In this document: positions 1 to 7,210 of the stretch, piece after piece | Layout: each line of letters starts with the position of its first letter | Numbering within the stretch: the stretch's first letter is position 1 | Source of the DNA: Parasphingopyxis sp. CP4 | GTDB lineage: Bacteria > Pseudomonadota > Alphaproteobacteria > Sphingomonadales > Sphingomonadaceae | DNA: 64,000 nucleotides | Assembly: GCF_013378055.1 (NCBI RefSeq) | Contig: NZ_CP051130.1 | Location: forward strand, 1,984,001 to 2,048,000 | Direction of reading: 5' to 3' | The notes under the pieces: generated by a model | Databases searched by the model: none | Told to the model about the DNA's origin: nothing | Seen by the model: the letters and a program-made list of their open reading frames with translations, nothing else | Made by a program: the position numbers and the translations under genes

Positions 1-671
1 CGCTTGCCCGCTGCTTTGCGGACAACGGCCTGCATGCGATCATGGCCGGACGCACAGAAGAAAAAGTGCAAGCCTTGGCCGATGAGGTCGGAGCGGCCGG
101 AGGTTCGGCTGAAGCCGTGCGGGTCGATGTCACCTCTGAAGCCGATCAGGACCGCCTGTTCGCCCTCGCACAGGAGCGCGGGAAGATTGCCGCTGTCATC
201 TACAATGCTGGCAACAATGCGGTGATACCGTTTGAAGAGCTGGATGCCGAAACGATGGAAGGTTTCTGGAAAGTCGGTTTCCTCGGCGGCTTCCTGACCG
301 CCAAACGGGCGATACCGCTTCTCAAGGAACAGGGGGAAGGCAGCCTGTTCTTCACTGGTGCATCAGCGTCGCGGCGCGGCAATCCGAATTTCGTGCACTT
401 TGCATCTTCCAAAGCGAGCCTGCGGATGCTCGCCCAGTCCCTCGCGCGCGAATATGGTCCACAAGGCGTGCATGTCGCGCACTTCATCATCGACGGCGCC
501 ATCGATGGCGAAATGGTGCGCAGCCGCTTTGGCGAATATCTTGAGAGTCTGGGCGATGATGGCAGCCTGTCACCCGATGCGATCGCCCAGGCCTATTGGT
601 ATGTGCACAGCCAGCCGCGCTCCGCCTGGACGCACGAATTGGATCTGCGGCCGTTTAAGGAGAAATGGTGA
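1..671 (+). CDS. Short-chain dehydrogenase/reductase (5' truncated by window edge)
   Basis: The reading frame is already open at base 3 and ends at a TGA at 669-671, so the N-terminus with the Gly-rich nucleotide motif lies outside the window. Visible SDR marks are AGRTEEKVQ after the second strand (a dinucleotide-binding region), the NAG motif in YNAGNN, GASAS, and the lysine of FASSKASL followed by SLAREYGPQGVHVAH. The active-site YxxxK reads FxxxK here, so the catalytic Tyr is replaced by Phe. Some SDR subfamilies ending in HxxIDGAID share this. It is probably an NAD(P)-dependent oxidoreductase, or a relative that has lost classical chemistry. The substrate is unknown and it has no clear functional link to the copper genes that converge on it. 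Confidence 0.88.
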   Translation, partial: LARCFADNGLHAIMAGRTEEKVQALADEVGAAGGSAEAVRVDVTSEADQDRLFALAQERGKIAAVIYNAGNNAVIPFEELDAETMEGFWKVGFLGGFLTAKRAIPLLKEQGEGSLFFTGASASRRGNPNFVHFASSKASLRMLAQSLAREYGPQGVHVAHFIIDGAIDGEMVRSRFGEYLESLGDDGSLSPDAIAQAYWYVHSQPRSAWTHELDLRPFKEKW

Positions 672-704
672 GGAGCGGACCGCAGCCAAAGGCCGCCCAT
701 TCAC

Positions 705-1751
705 TCAAAACCAGAATCGTAATCCGACCAGGGCCACAAAACGATCCGCATCGCCGCCTGCTGCCCGCGTGAAATCAGCGGTGTCGCCGAACTGTTTTTG
801 CCATTCCAGCCCGACATAGGGCGCAAATTGCGGACTGATTTCATAACGGAGACGCAGCCCGGCCTCGAGATCGGTGACGCCCGAACCGATACCTATCTCC
901 GCAATATCCTGGGCCGACAGATTGAGCTCAATGCGCGGCTGCGCGATCAATCGCTGTGTCAGACGCTGATCATATTCCGCTTCGACGCGCGCCGTGACAT
1001 CGCCTTCATCTGACACAAACATGGCGGCATCGATTTCAAAAAAGTACGGCGCCAGCCCCTGCACGCCGATCACCGCATGCGCGCGATCCGGCTCGGGACG
1101 AAGATCATAGCGTATGCCCGCCTGAAGATCGAAGAACGGGCCGATCGCATGGCTCCAAAGCGCCTGGATTTCCGCTTCCTCCAGATCCCCGCCAATCTCG
1201 CCTTCGCCCTCTGTCTTGATCCAAAGCTTGTCGATATCGCCGCCGATCCAGAAATTGCTTTCCCAGACATAACCGTCCTCGCCATTGGCGATCTGCGCTT
1301 CCAGTCGATCCATGCCAAAAAAGTGATGCGTCGCCCCGCCCGTTATCGGCAGCAATGCGGCGCGCGCCTCAGCCATCTCGCCCGGTGGGAAAATCATGTC
1401 TGCCGCATGATCCGGTCCGCTAAAGGCTTCGGGTGGCGGCCCGGATTGCGGAAGGCTGTCACCATCTTGCATCATCTGGTGACCGGCGTGCGGATCGGCC
1501 GGCGCCGGCATAGCGTGTCCGGCATGAGGGTCGGGCGGTGTATCGGTCTGCATGGGCATTGCGTGGCCCCCATGGGGGTCTGTTGCCTCGGGCATCGCAT
1601 GACCTGCATGGGGATCCGCAGCTTCTTCCGTCCCAGCCGCCTGATCTTGATGCGCGCCATGATCCATTTGCCCGTGATCGCCATGACCCTGATGCTGGGC
1701 CAAAGCCGGCGCGCCAGTGGCGAGCAGCAGCGCCGCGATAAGCCGGCTCAT
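705..1751 (-). CDS. copB: Copper resistance protein B (outer membrane)
   Basis: A 348-residue protein with a signal peptide (ALLLATGAPALAQ), a His/Met/Asp-rich region at about residues 19-95, and then a C-terminal domain that matches the CopB/PcoB beta-barrel family and ends in aromatic residues (GLRFWF). The metal-rich region contains four copies of a DPHxGHxM unit, which would bind several copper ions. In known systems CopB sits in the outer membrane and works with the periplasmic oxidase CopA to sequester or export copper. Its ATG overlaps the copA stop as ATGA, so the two are translationally coupled and co-transcribed from upstream csoR. Confidence 0.93.
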   Translation of the reverse strand: MSRLIAALLLATGAPALAQHQGHGDHGQMDHGAHQDQAAGTEEAADPHAGHAMPEATDPHGGHAMPMQTDTPPDPHAGHAMPAPADPHAGHQMMQDGDSLPQSGPPPEAFSGPDHAADMIFPPGEMAEARAALLPITGGATHHFFGMDRLEAQIANGEDGYVWESNFWIGGDIDKLWIKTEGEGEIGGDLEEAEIQALWSHAIGPFFDLQAGIRYDLRPEPDRAHAVIGVQGLAPYFFEIDAAMFVSDEGDVTARVEAEYDQRLTQRLIAQPRIELNLSAQDIAEIGIGSGVTDLEAGLRLRYEISPQFAPYVGLEWQKQFGDTADFTRAAGGDADRFVALVGLRFWF

Positions 1752-3511
1752 ACCGGATCTCCCATCGGGCGCACCGTAACGACGTTAAACATACCGGCAT
1801 GCATGTGCATCATCAGATGGCAGTGAAAGGCCCAGTCACCTGGCGCATCGGCAGTGAGATCGAAGTGCACAAAGCCACCCGGCAGCACATTCACCGTGTG
1901 CTTGCGGGGGTGACGGCCGTGATGGCCGTTGATCAGTTCGAAGAAAAAGCCATGCAGATGGATCGGGTGGGTCATCATCGTATTGTTGACCAGTTTCACC
2001 CGGACGCGTTCGTCGCGCGCAAAACGGATTGGCTCGACCTGCTCACTGAAACGACGGCCGTCGAACGACCACATATAGCGTTCCATATTCCCAGTGAGGT
2101 GGATTTCAAGCTCACGGCTGGGCGGGCGGGGGTCGGGATTGCGCTCCAAGGCGACAAGATCGGTATAGACCAACACCCGGTGCGGCACGCTATCGAGACC
2201 CAGACCGCGATCGCCGGTGCGATCCATCGGCATTGGCGAAATCATATCGACGCCTGGGGTGAGATCCACTTCGGGTGCCACCGATCCGTCTCGCATCGAA
2301 TGGTCCATCGACCCGTGATCCATCGCGGTATCGGTGTTGGACATACCGCCATGCCCCATTGCCGTGTGATCCATTGCGGTATCGCCCTCATGCGCCATTC
2401 CAGCCATGCCCATGTCACGCATGGTGAGCGTTGGGCGCTCGCGCAACGGCGGGATGTCGGCCTGCATATCTGCACGCGGCGCCAGCGTAGCCCGCCCCAG
2501 TCCTGACCGGTCAATACTCTCGCTGACGATCGTGTAAGCGCGATCTGCGTTCGGCGTGACGATCACGTCATAGGTCTCGGCAACCCCGATCTGGAACTCG
2601 TCGACGGTAACCGGCCGGACATTCTCGCCATCCGCATTGACAACCGTCATCGGCAGGCCCGGGATCCGGATGTTCACGATCGACATGGCCGATGCATTGA
2701 TGATGCGCAGCCGCACCCGTTCGCCAGGTTCAAACAGCCCGGTCCAATTCTCGTCCGGCCCATGGCCGTTGATGAGATAGGTGTAGGTGGCACCGGTAAC
2801 ATCGGCGATGTCCGACGGCATCATCCGCATGCCGCCCCACATCGCGCGCTGACCGGCTGTCATCGCGCGGCCATCGAACAGCGCATTTTGCTGCCGATTG
2901 AAAAAATCAGGTGATTGCTTGAGCCGGTGCATGATCTGGTGCGGATGCATGAAGCTCCAGTCCGACAGGACAATCACATGCTCGCGGTCATATTCTACCG
3001 GATCATGCGCGGGATCGATCACGATCGGACCATAATGGCCCATCGCCTCCTGCAGGCCGGAATGGCTGTGATACCAATAGGTACCCGCCTGGCGGATCGG
3101 AAATTCATAAGTGAATGTCTGATGGGGCCGAATGCCGGGAAAGGAGATGCCCGGAACGCCATCCATCTGGAATGGGAGCAGGATGCCGTGCCAATGGATC
3201 GAACTGTCGACATCGAGATGATTGGTAACGGCAATGCGAACATTCTGCCCTTCGCGCAGCCGGATCAACGGTGCCGGTAGCGTGCCATTCACGGTGACGG
3301 CATGGCCGGTTCGCCCGCCAACGGTGAATGGCGTCTCGCCAATAGAAAGGGTGATCTCTTCTCCGGTCAATACGCCGGGTGCAGAGGCGGCCATCGGCCT
3401 GTGATGCGCATGATTTTGGGCCTGGGCCCATCCGGGACGAAGGGCATTGATTGCCAGTGCGCCGCCAAGGCCCAATGCGCCGCCCACAATCCGGCGTCTG
3501 CTGATTGTCAT
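1748..3511 (-). CDS. copA: Multicopper oxidase, copper resistance protein A
   Basis: About 587 residues. The frame is open upstream to 3628, but I place the start at 3511, where a GGAA motif precedes the ATG and a twin-arginine signal (SRRRIVGGALGLGGALAINA) follows directly; the upstream part overlaps csoR in another frame. Cupredoxin copper ligands are visible in order: HWHG, YHSHSG, HPIHLHGFF and HCHLMMHMHAGM, which together give the T1 and trinuclear centres. A Met/His/Asp-rich insert (MDHTAMGHGG and similar) lies at roughly residues 370-420, as in PcoA/CopA. The expected role is periplasmic Cu(I) oxidation and copper binding. It lies 13 bp after csoR and overlaps copB. Confidence 0.95.
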   Translation of the reverse strand: MTISRRRIVGGALGLGGALAINALRPGWAQAQNHAHHRPMAASAPGVLTGEEITLSIGETPFTVGGRTGHAVTVNGTLPAPLIRLREGQNVRIAVTNHLDVDSSIHWHGILLPFQMDGVPGISFPGIRPHQTFTYEFPIRQAGTYWYHSHSGLQEAMGHYGPIVIDPAHDPVEYDREHVIVLSDWSFMHPHQIMHRLKQSPDFFNRQQNALFDGRAMTAGQRAMWGGMRMMPSDIADVTGATYTYLINGHGPDENWTGLFEPGERVRLRIINASAMSIVNIRIPGLPMTVVNADGENVRPVTVDEFQIGVAETYDVIVTPNADRAYTIVSESIDRSGLGRATLAPRADMQADIPPLRERPTLTMRDMGMAGMAHEGDTAMDHTAMGHGGMSNTDTAMDHGSMDHSMRDGSVAPEVDLTPGVDMISPMPMDRTGDRGLGLDSVPHRVLVYTDLVALERNPDPRPPSRELEIHLTGNMERYMWSFDGRRFSEQVEPIRFARDERVRVKLVNNTMMTHPIHLHGFFFELINGHHGRHPRKHTVNVLPGGFVHFDLTADAPGDWAFHCHLMMHMHAGMFNVVTVRPMGDPV

Positions 3512-3524
3512 GATCTGTTTCCTG

Positions 3525-3797
3525 CTAGCGCCCGACTTTACCGAACAAGTCCACCAGCTCGGTGAACTTTTCGCGCTGCGATGCCTTGTCACCGCTCTCA
3601 ACTGCTTCTTCGATGCAATGACCGGCATGGATCGCGAGTATCTTGGACTTGGCCGCGCGCAACGCCGCTTCGGTCGCAGTCATTTGCTGCAAGATATCGA
3701 TGCAATATCGATCCTCCTCCATCATTTTCGCGATCCCGCGCGCCTGGCCCTCAATACGTTTCATCCGGGCAATTTCCTTATCGAACTTGCTCGCCAT
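3525..3797 (-). CDS. csoR: CsoR/RcnR-family metal-sensing repressor
   Basis: A 90-residue all-helical protein of the DUF156 family. The ligand set C32, H57 and C61 has the 25 and 4 residue spacing of the Cu(I) site (Cys-His-Cys) of characterised CsoR proteins; that favours copper over the Ni/Co (RcnR) or formaldehyde (FrmR) branches. The N-terminal RMKRIEGQARGI is the conserved basic DNA-contact helix. It is first in the csoR-copA-copB operon, 13 bp before copA, and a matching palindromic operator lies upstream at 3831-3851. The inferred mechanism is that copper binding releases the repressor, derepressing the operon and probably the divergent DUF4396 gene. Confidence 0.93.
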   Translation of the reverse strand: MASKFDKEIARMKRIEGQARGIAKMMEEDRYCIDILQQMTATEAALRAAKSKILAIHAGHCIEEAVESGDKASQREKFTELVDLFGKVGR

Positions 3798-3830
3798 CTA
3801 CTCACCTCACTTGTCGAATTGTCACGCTCC

Positions 3831-3851
3831 CTATACATAGGGGGGGTATAG
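3831..3851. promoter_or_regulatory. Probable CsoR operator
   Basis: CTATAC and GTATAG form a perfect 6-bp inverted repeat around a 9-bp centre containing a seven-G run. This is the layout of RcnR/FrmR/CsoR-family operators (AT-rich inverted repeat flanking a G/C tract). It sits between csoR (start 3797) and the DUF4396 gene (start 3868), where it could control both divergent promoters. Confidence 0.75.
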
Positions 3852-3867
3852 TAAGCCAGAGGTAATT

Positions 3868-4326
3868 ATGGACGATTGCGCGCACCATCCGGACACTCAC
3901 GACTCAAACAAATGGGTGACGTCCGCCCAAGCGACGCTGCACTGCCTATCGGGCTGTATCATAGGGGAAGTCGCCGGATTGGCTATCGGTGTTTCGCTGG
4001 GCCTCGCGGTCTGGGCAACGATCGGCCTGGCGACGCTGTTGGCCTATATCTCCGGCTTCACGCTCGGTGTTTTGCCGGTCATGCGGCGCGAGAATATGGG
4101 TTTTTGGCCGGCATTGAAGCTGATCTGGATCGGCGAAGCTGTCTCAATCGGCGTTATGGAAATCGCCATGAACGGCGCGGACTATTGGATGGGCGGCATG
4201 CAAGCCGGCAGTATCTTCACCTGGCAGTTCGCGATCGCCCTTGCCGTTGCGGTACCCGCTGGTTTCCTTGCGGCATGGCCCGTGAATGCCTGGCTGTTGT
4301 CCCGCAATCTCAAGGCCTGTCATTGA
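3868..4326 (+). CDS. DUF4396 domain membrane protein
   Basis: A 152-residue integral membrane protein with a His/Asp-rich N-terminus (DDCAHHPDTHDS), a CLSGC pair at about residues 26-30, and about four hydrophobic segments (GEVAGLAIGVSLGLAVWATI; TLLAYISGFTLGVLPV; WIGEAVSIGVMEIAM; WQFAIALAVAVPAGFLAAW). It matches DUF4396, a family often found beside copper-resistance genes and with no established biochemistry. The SD is AGAGG just before ATG 3868. Divergence from csoR across a shared operator suggests copper-responsive expression. A role in copper transport or sensing is an inference from the Cys/His content and the context. Confidence 0.85.
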   Translation: MDDCAHHPDTHDSNKWVTSAQATLHCLSGCIIGEVAGLAIGVSLGLAVWATIGLATLLAYISGFTLGVLPVMRRENMGFWPALKLIWIGEAVSIGVMEIAMNGADYWMGGMQAGSIFTWQFAIALAVAVPAGFLAAWPVNAWLLSRNLKACH

Positions 4327-4357
4327 TGGAGACATAGCCGCGGCTACCGCGTCGCCC

Positions 4358-4397
4358 AAAAAAACAGCGCCCCCGCCAGGGGGACTGGCGAGGGCGC
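4358..4397 (-). terminator. Rho-independent terminator of the 34-aa peptide gene
   Basis: GCGCCCCCGCCAG (4367-4379) and CTGGCGAGGGCGC (4385-4397) form a 13-bp stem with one mismatch and a 5-base loop. A run of seven A on the plus strand at 4358-4364 gives a U-tract on the minus-strand transcript. This orientation terminates the transcript from 4579 and also lies beyond the end of the plus-strand DUF4396 gene. Confidence 0.85.
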
Positions 4398-4474
4398 AGG
4401 GCATCCGGGGAGGATGAGAGGCTGGGTAGTGATGCGCGACCCGGGAGAGGGGGCTCGCGGAAGCGCGCTATCGG

Positions 4475-4579
4475 TTAGGCAGCGAGGATCGTCAGCGGTG
4501 AGCTCACCAGGGCCAGCGAGAAGCTGGAAACCGTAGCGAGAACAGAAGCGATGAAAGCTGCTGGGTAAATCTTGGTCAT
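4475..4579 (-). CDS. 34-residue hydrophobic peptide, function unknown
   Basis: A complete small gene. GGAG lies about 10 nt before ATG 4579, the TAA stop is at 4475, and a strong intrinsic terminator follows. The product begins MTKIYPAAF and continues as one hydrophobic, Ala/Ser/Leu/Val-rich helix, ending SSPLTILAA. It has one basic residue near the N-terminus and no cysteine, so it is either a single-span membrane micro-protein or a signal-peptide-like product. It is transcribed divergently from a LysR regulator across a 20-bp palindrome, the usual arrangement for a LysR target. I do not recognise a named family. Confidence 0.6.
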   Translation of the reverse strand: MTKIYPAAFIASVLATVSSFSLALVSSPLTILAA

Positions 4580-4688
4580 GGCGTATCTCCAATTAGTCTT
4601 TTTCGATGCAGGCGGTGGACCAATCCATCGTCTTGACCCTTAGATACGCGCTCTCCCCCCTACCCGCTAACACTAGTCTTGCGCTTAT

Positions 4689-4708
4689 GCTATGCACGAA
4701 TGCATAGC
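4689..4708. promoter_or_regulatory. 20-bp palindrome, probable LysR-regulator operator
   Basis: GCTATGCA-CGAA-TGCATAGC is a perfect 8-bp inverted repeat with a 4-bp centre. It includes the T-N11-A pattern of LysR-type sites. It lies 24 bp before the regulator ATG (4733) and about 110 bp upstream of the divergent peptide gene. Confidence 0.7.
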
Positions 4709-4732
4709 CTAAAGAATCGTGGAGAATCAGCG

Positions 4733-5644
4733 ATGTTGGACTGGAACGACCTGCGATATTTCCTGTCGGTGGCCCGGACAGGCAGTACGCTTGCCGCGTC
4801 GAAACAGATGAAAGTCAGCCAATCTACCGTTTCGCGCCGGATTACGGCGTTCGAAGAAGATATCGGCGTCAAGCTCTTCGTACGCAAGCCGTCCGGCTAT
4901 GACCTTACGCCGCGCGGAGAATCGGTGCTCCCCGCGGCTGAAAGCGTCGAAGCGGCTATTCTCTCCTTTTCCGACGGAATCGAAGCGGAATCGCGGCGGC
5001 TCGCCGGAACGGTCCGACTGACGACGGTGGAATCGGCCGCCAATGCCTGGGTGATCCCGGCCGTCGGCCTTTTACGAGAACGCTATCCGGAGATCAGTGT
5101 AGAGATCATGACGTCGGATCAATATCTCGATCTGGCGCGGGGCGAGGCCGATATCGCTATCCGCTTCGGGCCCAAACCAACCCAGGAGACACTGATCGTG
5201 CGCCACCTGATCGACATGTTGGAAAGCTTCTACGCAAGCGAACAGCTGGTGGCGCAAATCGGCATGCCAGAAGATATCCCGGACATGGCCCGCTATCCGC
5301 TGGTATCTTCCCTGGATGGCGAAAGCAGCACATCCAGATGGGTTGCCGAGCGGGTTCCCGGAGCCACGATCGCCCAGCGGGCAAGTACGCTTTCGAGCAT
5401 TATCGCAAGTGTTCAATCGGGTTTGGGCGCATCGATCCTGCCCTGCTTGATGGGCGATGACATTAAGGGCCTTGTGCGCCTGATGCCGCCGATTGAAGAA
5501 CTCACAACGCCAGGCTGGATGGTGACGACGGACGAGGCCCGTCGCCAACCCCATATTCGCGCTGTCATCGATTTTGTCGTCGAACAAATCCAGCTATCGC
5601 TCGCCCGCCGACCGACACATCTGTCTGTTGTGCAGGCGGCCTAA
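4733..5644 (+). CDS. LysR-family transcriptional regulator
   Basis: A 303-residue regulator. The start at ATG 4733 is chosen because GGAG lies 8 nt upstream and the family begins with a hydrophobic-aromatic stretch (MLDWNDLRYFLSVARTGS); an upstream in-frame ATG at 4679 would run through the palindrome. The winged HTH is at residues 1-60 (TLAASKQMKVSQSTVSRRI, then LFVRKPSGYDLTPRGE), followed by a periplasmic-binding-protein-like effector domain from about residue 90. Divergence from the 34-aa peptide gene suggests it regulates that gene and itself. The effector cannot be deduced. Confidence 0.92.
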   Translation: MLDWNDLRYFLSVARTGSTLAASKQMKVSQSTVSRRITAFEEDIGVKLFVRKPSGYDLTPRGESVLPAAESVEAAILSFSDGIEAESRRLAGTVRLTTVESAANAWVIPAVGLLRERYPEISVEIMTSDQYLDLARGEADIAIRFGPKPTQETLIVRHLIDMLESFYASEQLVAQIGMPEDIPDMARYPLVSSLDGESSTSRWVAERVPGATIAQRASTLSSIIASVQSGLGASILPCLMGDDIKGLVRLMPPIEELTTPGWMVTTDEARRQPHIRAVIDFVVEQIQLSLARRPTHLSVVQAA

Positions 5645-5673
5645 GACCAAAAATCTAGTGAGGCTCGTGGTGT

Positions 5674-5691
5674 ACTGCGCTCGCGCGCAGT
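5674..5691. repeat. Perfect hairpin between convergent regulators
   Basis: ACTGCGC-TCGC-GCGCAGT forms a perfect 7-bp stem with a 4-base loop in the 55-bp gap between the convergent ends of the LysR and winged-helix regulator genes. It has no clear U-tract in either direction, so its role as a terminator is uncertain. Confidence 0.45.
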
Positions 5692-5699
5692 CCCTCGGA

Positions 5700-6299
5700 T
5701 CATACCAAGCAGGTTGAGGTTTCCAGTTCGGCGAAAAAGCCGCTGATGGCTTCAATGGCCTTTTCGGTCGGCACGACAAAGATACGGCGGCGATCCAGGT
5801 GATCGCGTTTCCGTTCTATCAATCCGCTCTCGACCATTTCATCAATCCGGCGCAAGGCCGTGGCCATAGGCAGGCCAGAAGCATCGCACAAAGACGAAAC
5901 CGTTAAGGGTCGATCTTCGGCATAGCCGGAGGTCAGCTCGAGCAACATGTCCCATGCAGGGTCGGAAAAGAGTCTGCTGTCAAAAAACCGTTCCCGGAGA
6001 CGGCGAACACGGATCATTTTTGCGATCAGATACGGATCCGGCAATCTACGCTCAGCGCCATTATTCCCATTTGCGAACCGCTCGACCTTTTGGGGGCCAT
6101 TCCGTGAGGCCGACGGATCCAGCCGCGCAGTAATCTCGTCCACTTGAACTGGAATGGACCGGAGCGTCAGGGCTTCCGCAAGTTGATTCTCCCCCCGCAC
6201 CTTGCGCCAATAGACAGCCATCAAGCGGACCAATGATGCGCGGAGGTTACCTGCGGCCTCCTCTGCCGAAATGCGGGTGAACTCGGACAGATCGTTCAT
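5700..6299 (-). CDS. Winged-helix (MarR-like) transcriptional regulator
   Basis: About 199 residues from ATG 6299; an in-frame ATG at 6314 has no ribosome-binding site and is less likely. The C-terminal half holds a MarR/winged-helix fold: LTVSSLCDASGLPMATALRRIDEMVESGLIERK is the HTH (about residues 132-164), followed by a basic wing DHLDRRRIFVVPTEKA. The N-terminal 90 residues resemble no ligand domain I know and may dimerise. It converges with the LysR gene and lies just downstream of the two-component pair in the same direction, with a 230-bp gap. No target or ligand can be stated. Confidence 0.8.
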   Translation of the reverse strand: MNDLSEFTRISAEEAAGNLRASLVRLMAVYWRKVRGENQLAEALTLRSIPVQVDEITARLDPSASRNGPQKVERFANGNNGAERRLPDPYLIAKMIRVRRLRERFFDSRLFSDPAWDMLLELTSGYAEDRPLTVSSLCDASGLPMATALRRIDEMVESGLIERKRDHLDRRRIFVVPTEKAIEAISGFFAELETSTCLV

Positions 6300-6447
6300 G
6301 CTGAACCTAACCATGAACGGGGGGGAGGCCGCAGGATGGGGGCCGTGAAATTGCCGTCTGTGACAGGCCTATGCGGCGGCTTGGCCAGAGCGCACGCAGA
6401 TGGGAGACTGGATTCCAGAATTATGGGGCAATACAAGGCCATATAGT

Positions 6448-6474
6448 CCGCTCCCTATCATTCCATGAGCGGAT
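6448..6474. repeat. Inverted repeat upstream of the winged-helix regulator
   Basis: TCCGCTC (6448-6454) and GAGCGGA (6468-6474) are a perfect 7-bp inverted repeat around 13 bp. It lies in the gap between the response-regulator gene and the winged-helix regulator. It could be an autoregulatory operator or a weak transcription-end hairpin; no U-tract is present. Confidence 0.35.
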
Positions 6475-6532
6475 ATTGTTAGCAGGACCGAGCGCGCCAA
6501 ACCTGAAATTAGGTTCAGGTTAACAACAAATA

Positions 6533-7210
6533 TTAATCGTCTGACAATCGCAGGGCCACGCCCTGCCCGCGATAGACTTTGATTTCGAGCGGGACGGATG
6601 ATGCCTTCAATATTCGACGCAAGGCGCTGACGCAGACATCCAGGGAATTGTCGGTGATTTCGGCGTTGTTCCCCCAAATCTCCTCAATCAAAGCATCCCG
6701 CCCGACGACATCGCCAGAGGCCCGGGCCAGCGCCAACAAGAGCGTTTTTGTTCGACGCCCAGCCTCGACCGGACGACCTTCCCATTCGGCTTGACCGGTC
6801 AGCGGATCGATTACCAGTCGGCCATAAGTGATAGGATCCGGCTTCCGGGAGCCATCGCGCCGCAGCAAGACTTCGACACGTGCGATCAGCTCTGCAAAGG
6901 CGAACGGCTTGCGCAGATAATCATCGGCCCCGGCAGCAAATCCGTCGAGACGATCATCCAACCCGGTCCGCGCCGTCAAAATCAAAATCGGCGTACCGAC
7001 ATCGGCGGCCCGGATGTCCGCGCAGAGGTCGATTCCGTCGCTATCGGGGAGCAGGAGATCAAGAATAATCGTATTAAATTCTCCAGATCCGGCCAGCGCG
7101 ACGACATCCCTGCCCTCCCGTTCCCAGCGCACATCGCATCCCCGGGCGCGCAGGCCCTGCGAAATGAAGCGGCCAATACCGACATCATCTTCGACTAGTA
7201 AAATCTTCAT
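6533..7210 (-). CDS. OmpR-family response regulator
   Basis: A 225-residue regulator starting at ATG 7210 (MKILLVEDD); the longer open frame to 7315 is only overlap with the kinase gene. The receiver domain covers residues 1-115 with acidic pocket E7/D8/D9, phospho-acceptor D51 (IILDLLLPDSDG), T79 and K101 (YLRKPF). A winged-helix DNA-binding domain covers about 125-222 (GRLVIDPLTGQAEWEGRPVE; SLDVCVSALRRIL; YRGQGVAL). Its ATG overlaps the kinase stop as ATGA, so the pair is translationally coupled with the kinase first. The signal is unknown, but the domains are complete. Confidence 0.95.
   Translation of the reverse strand: MKILLVEDDVGIGRFISQGLRARGCDVRWEREGRDVVALAGSGEFNTIILDLLLPDSDGIDLCADIRAADVGTPILILTARTGLDDRLDGFAAGADDYLRKPFAFAELIARVEVLLRRDGSRKPDPITYGRLVIDPLTGQAEWEGRPVEAGRRTKTLLLALARASGDVVGRDALIEEIWGNNAEITDNSLDVCVSALRRILKASSVPLEIKVYRGQGVALRLSDD

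Noticed and set aside
1077-1826. Long plus-strand frame opposite copB
   Set aside because: It is the antisense shadow of copB's repeats and has no ribosome-binding site or domain.
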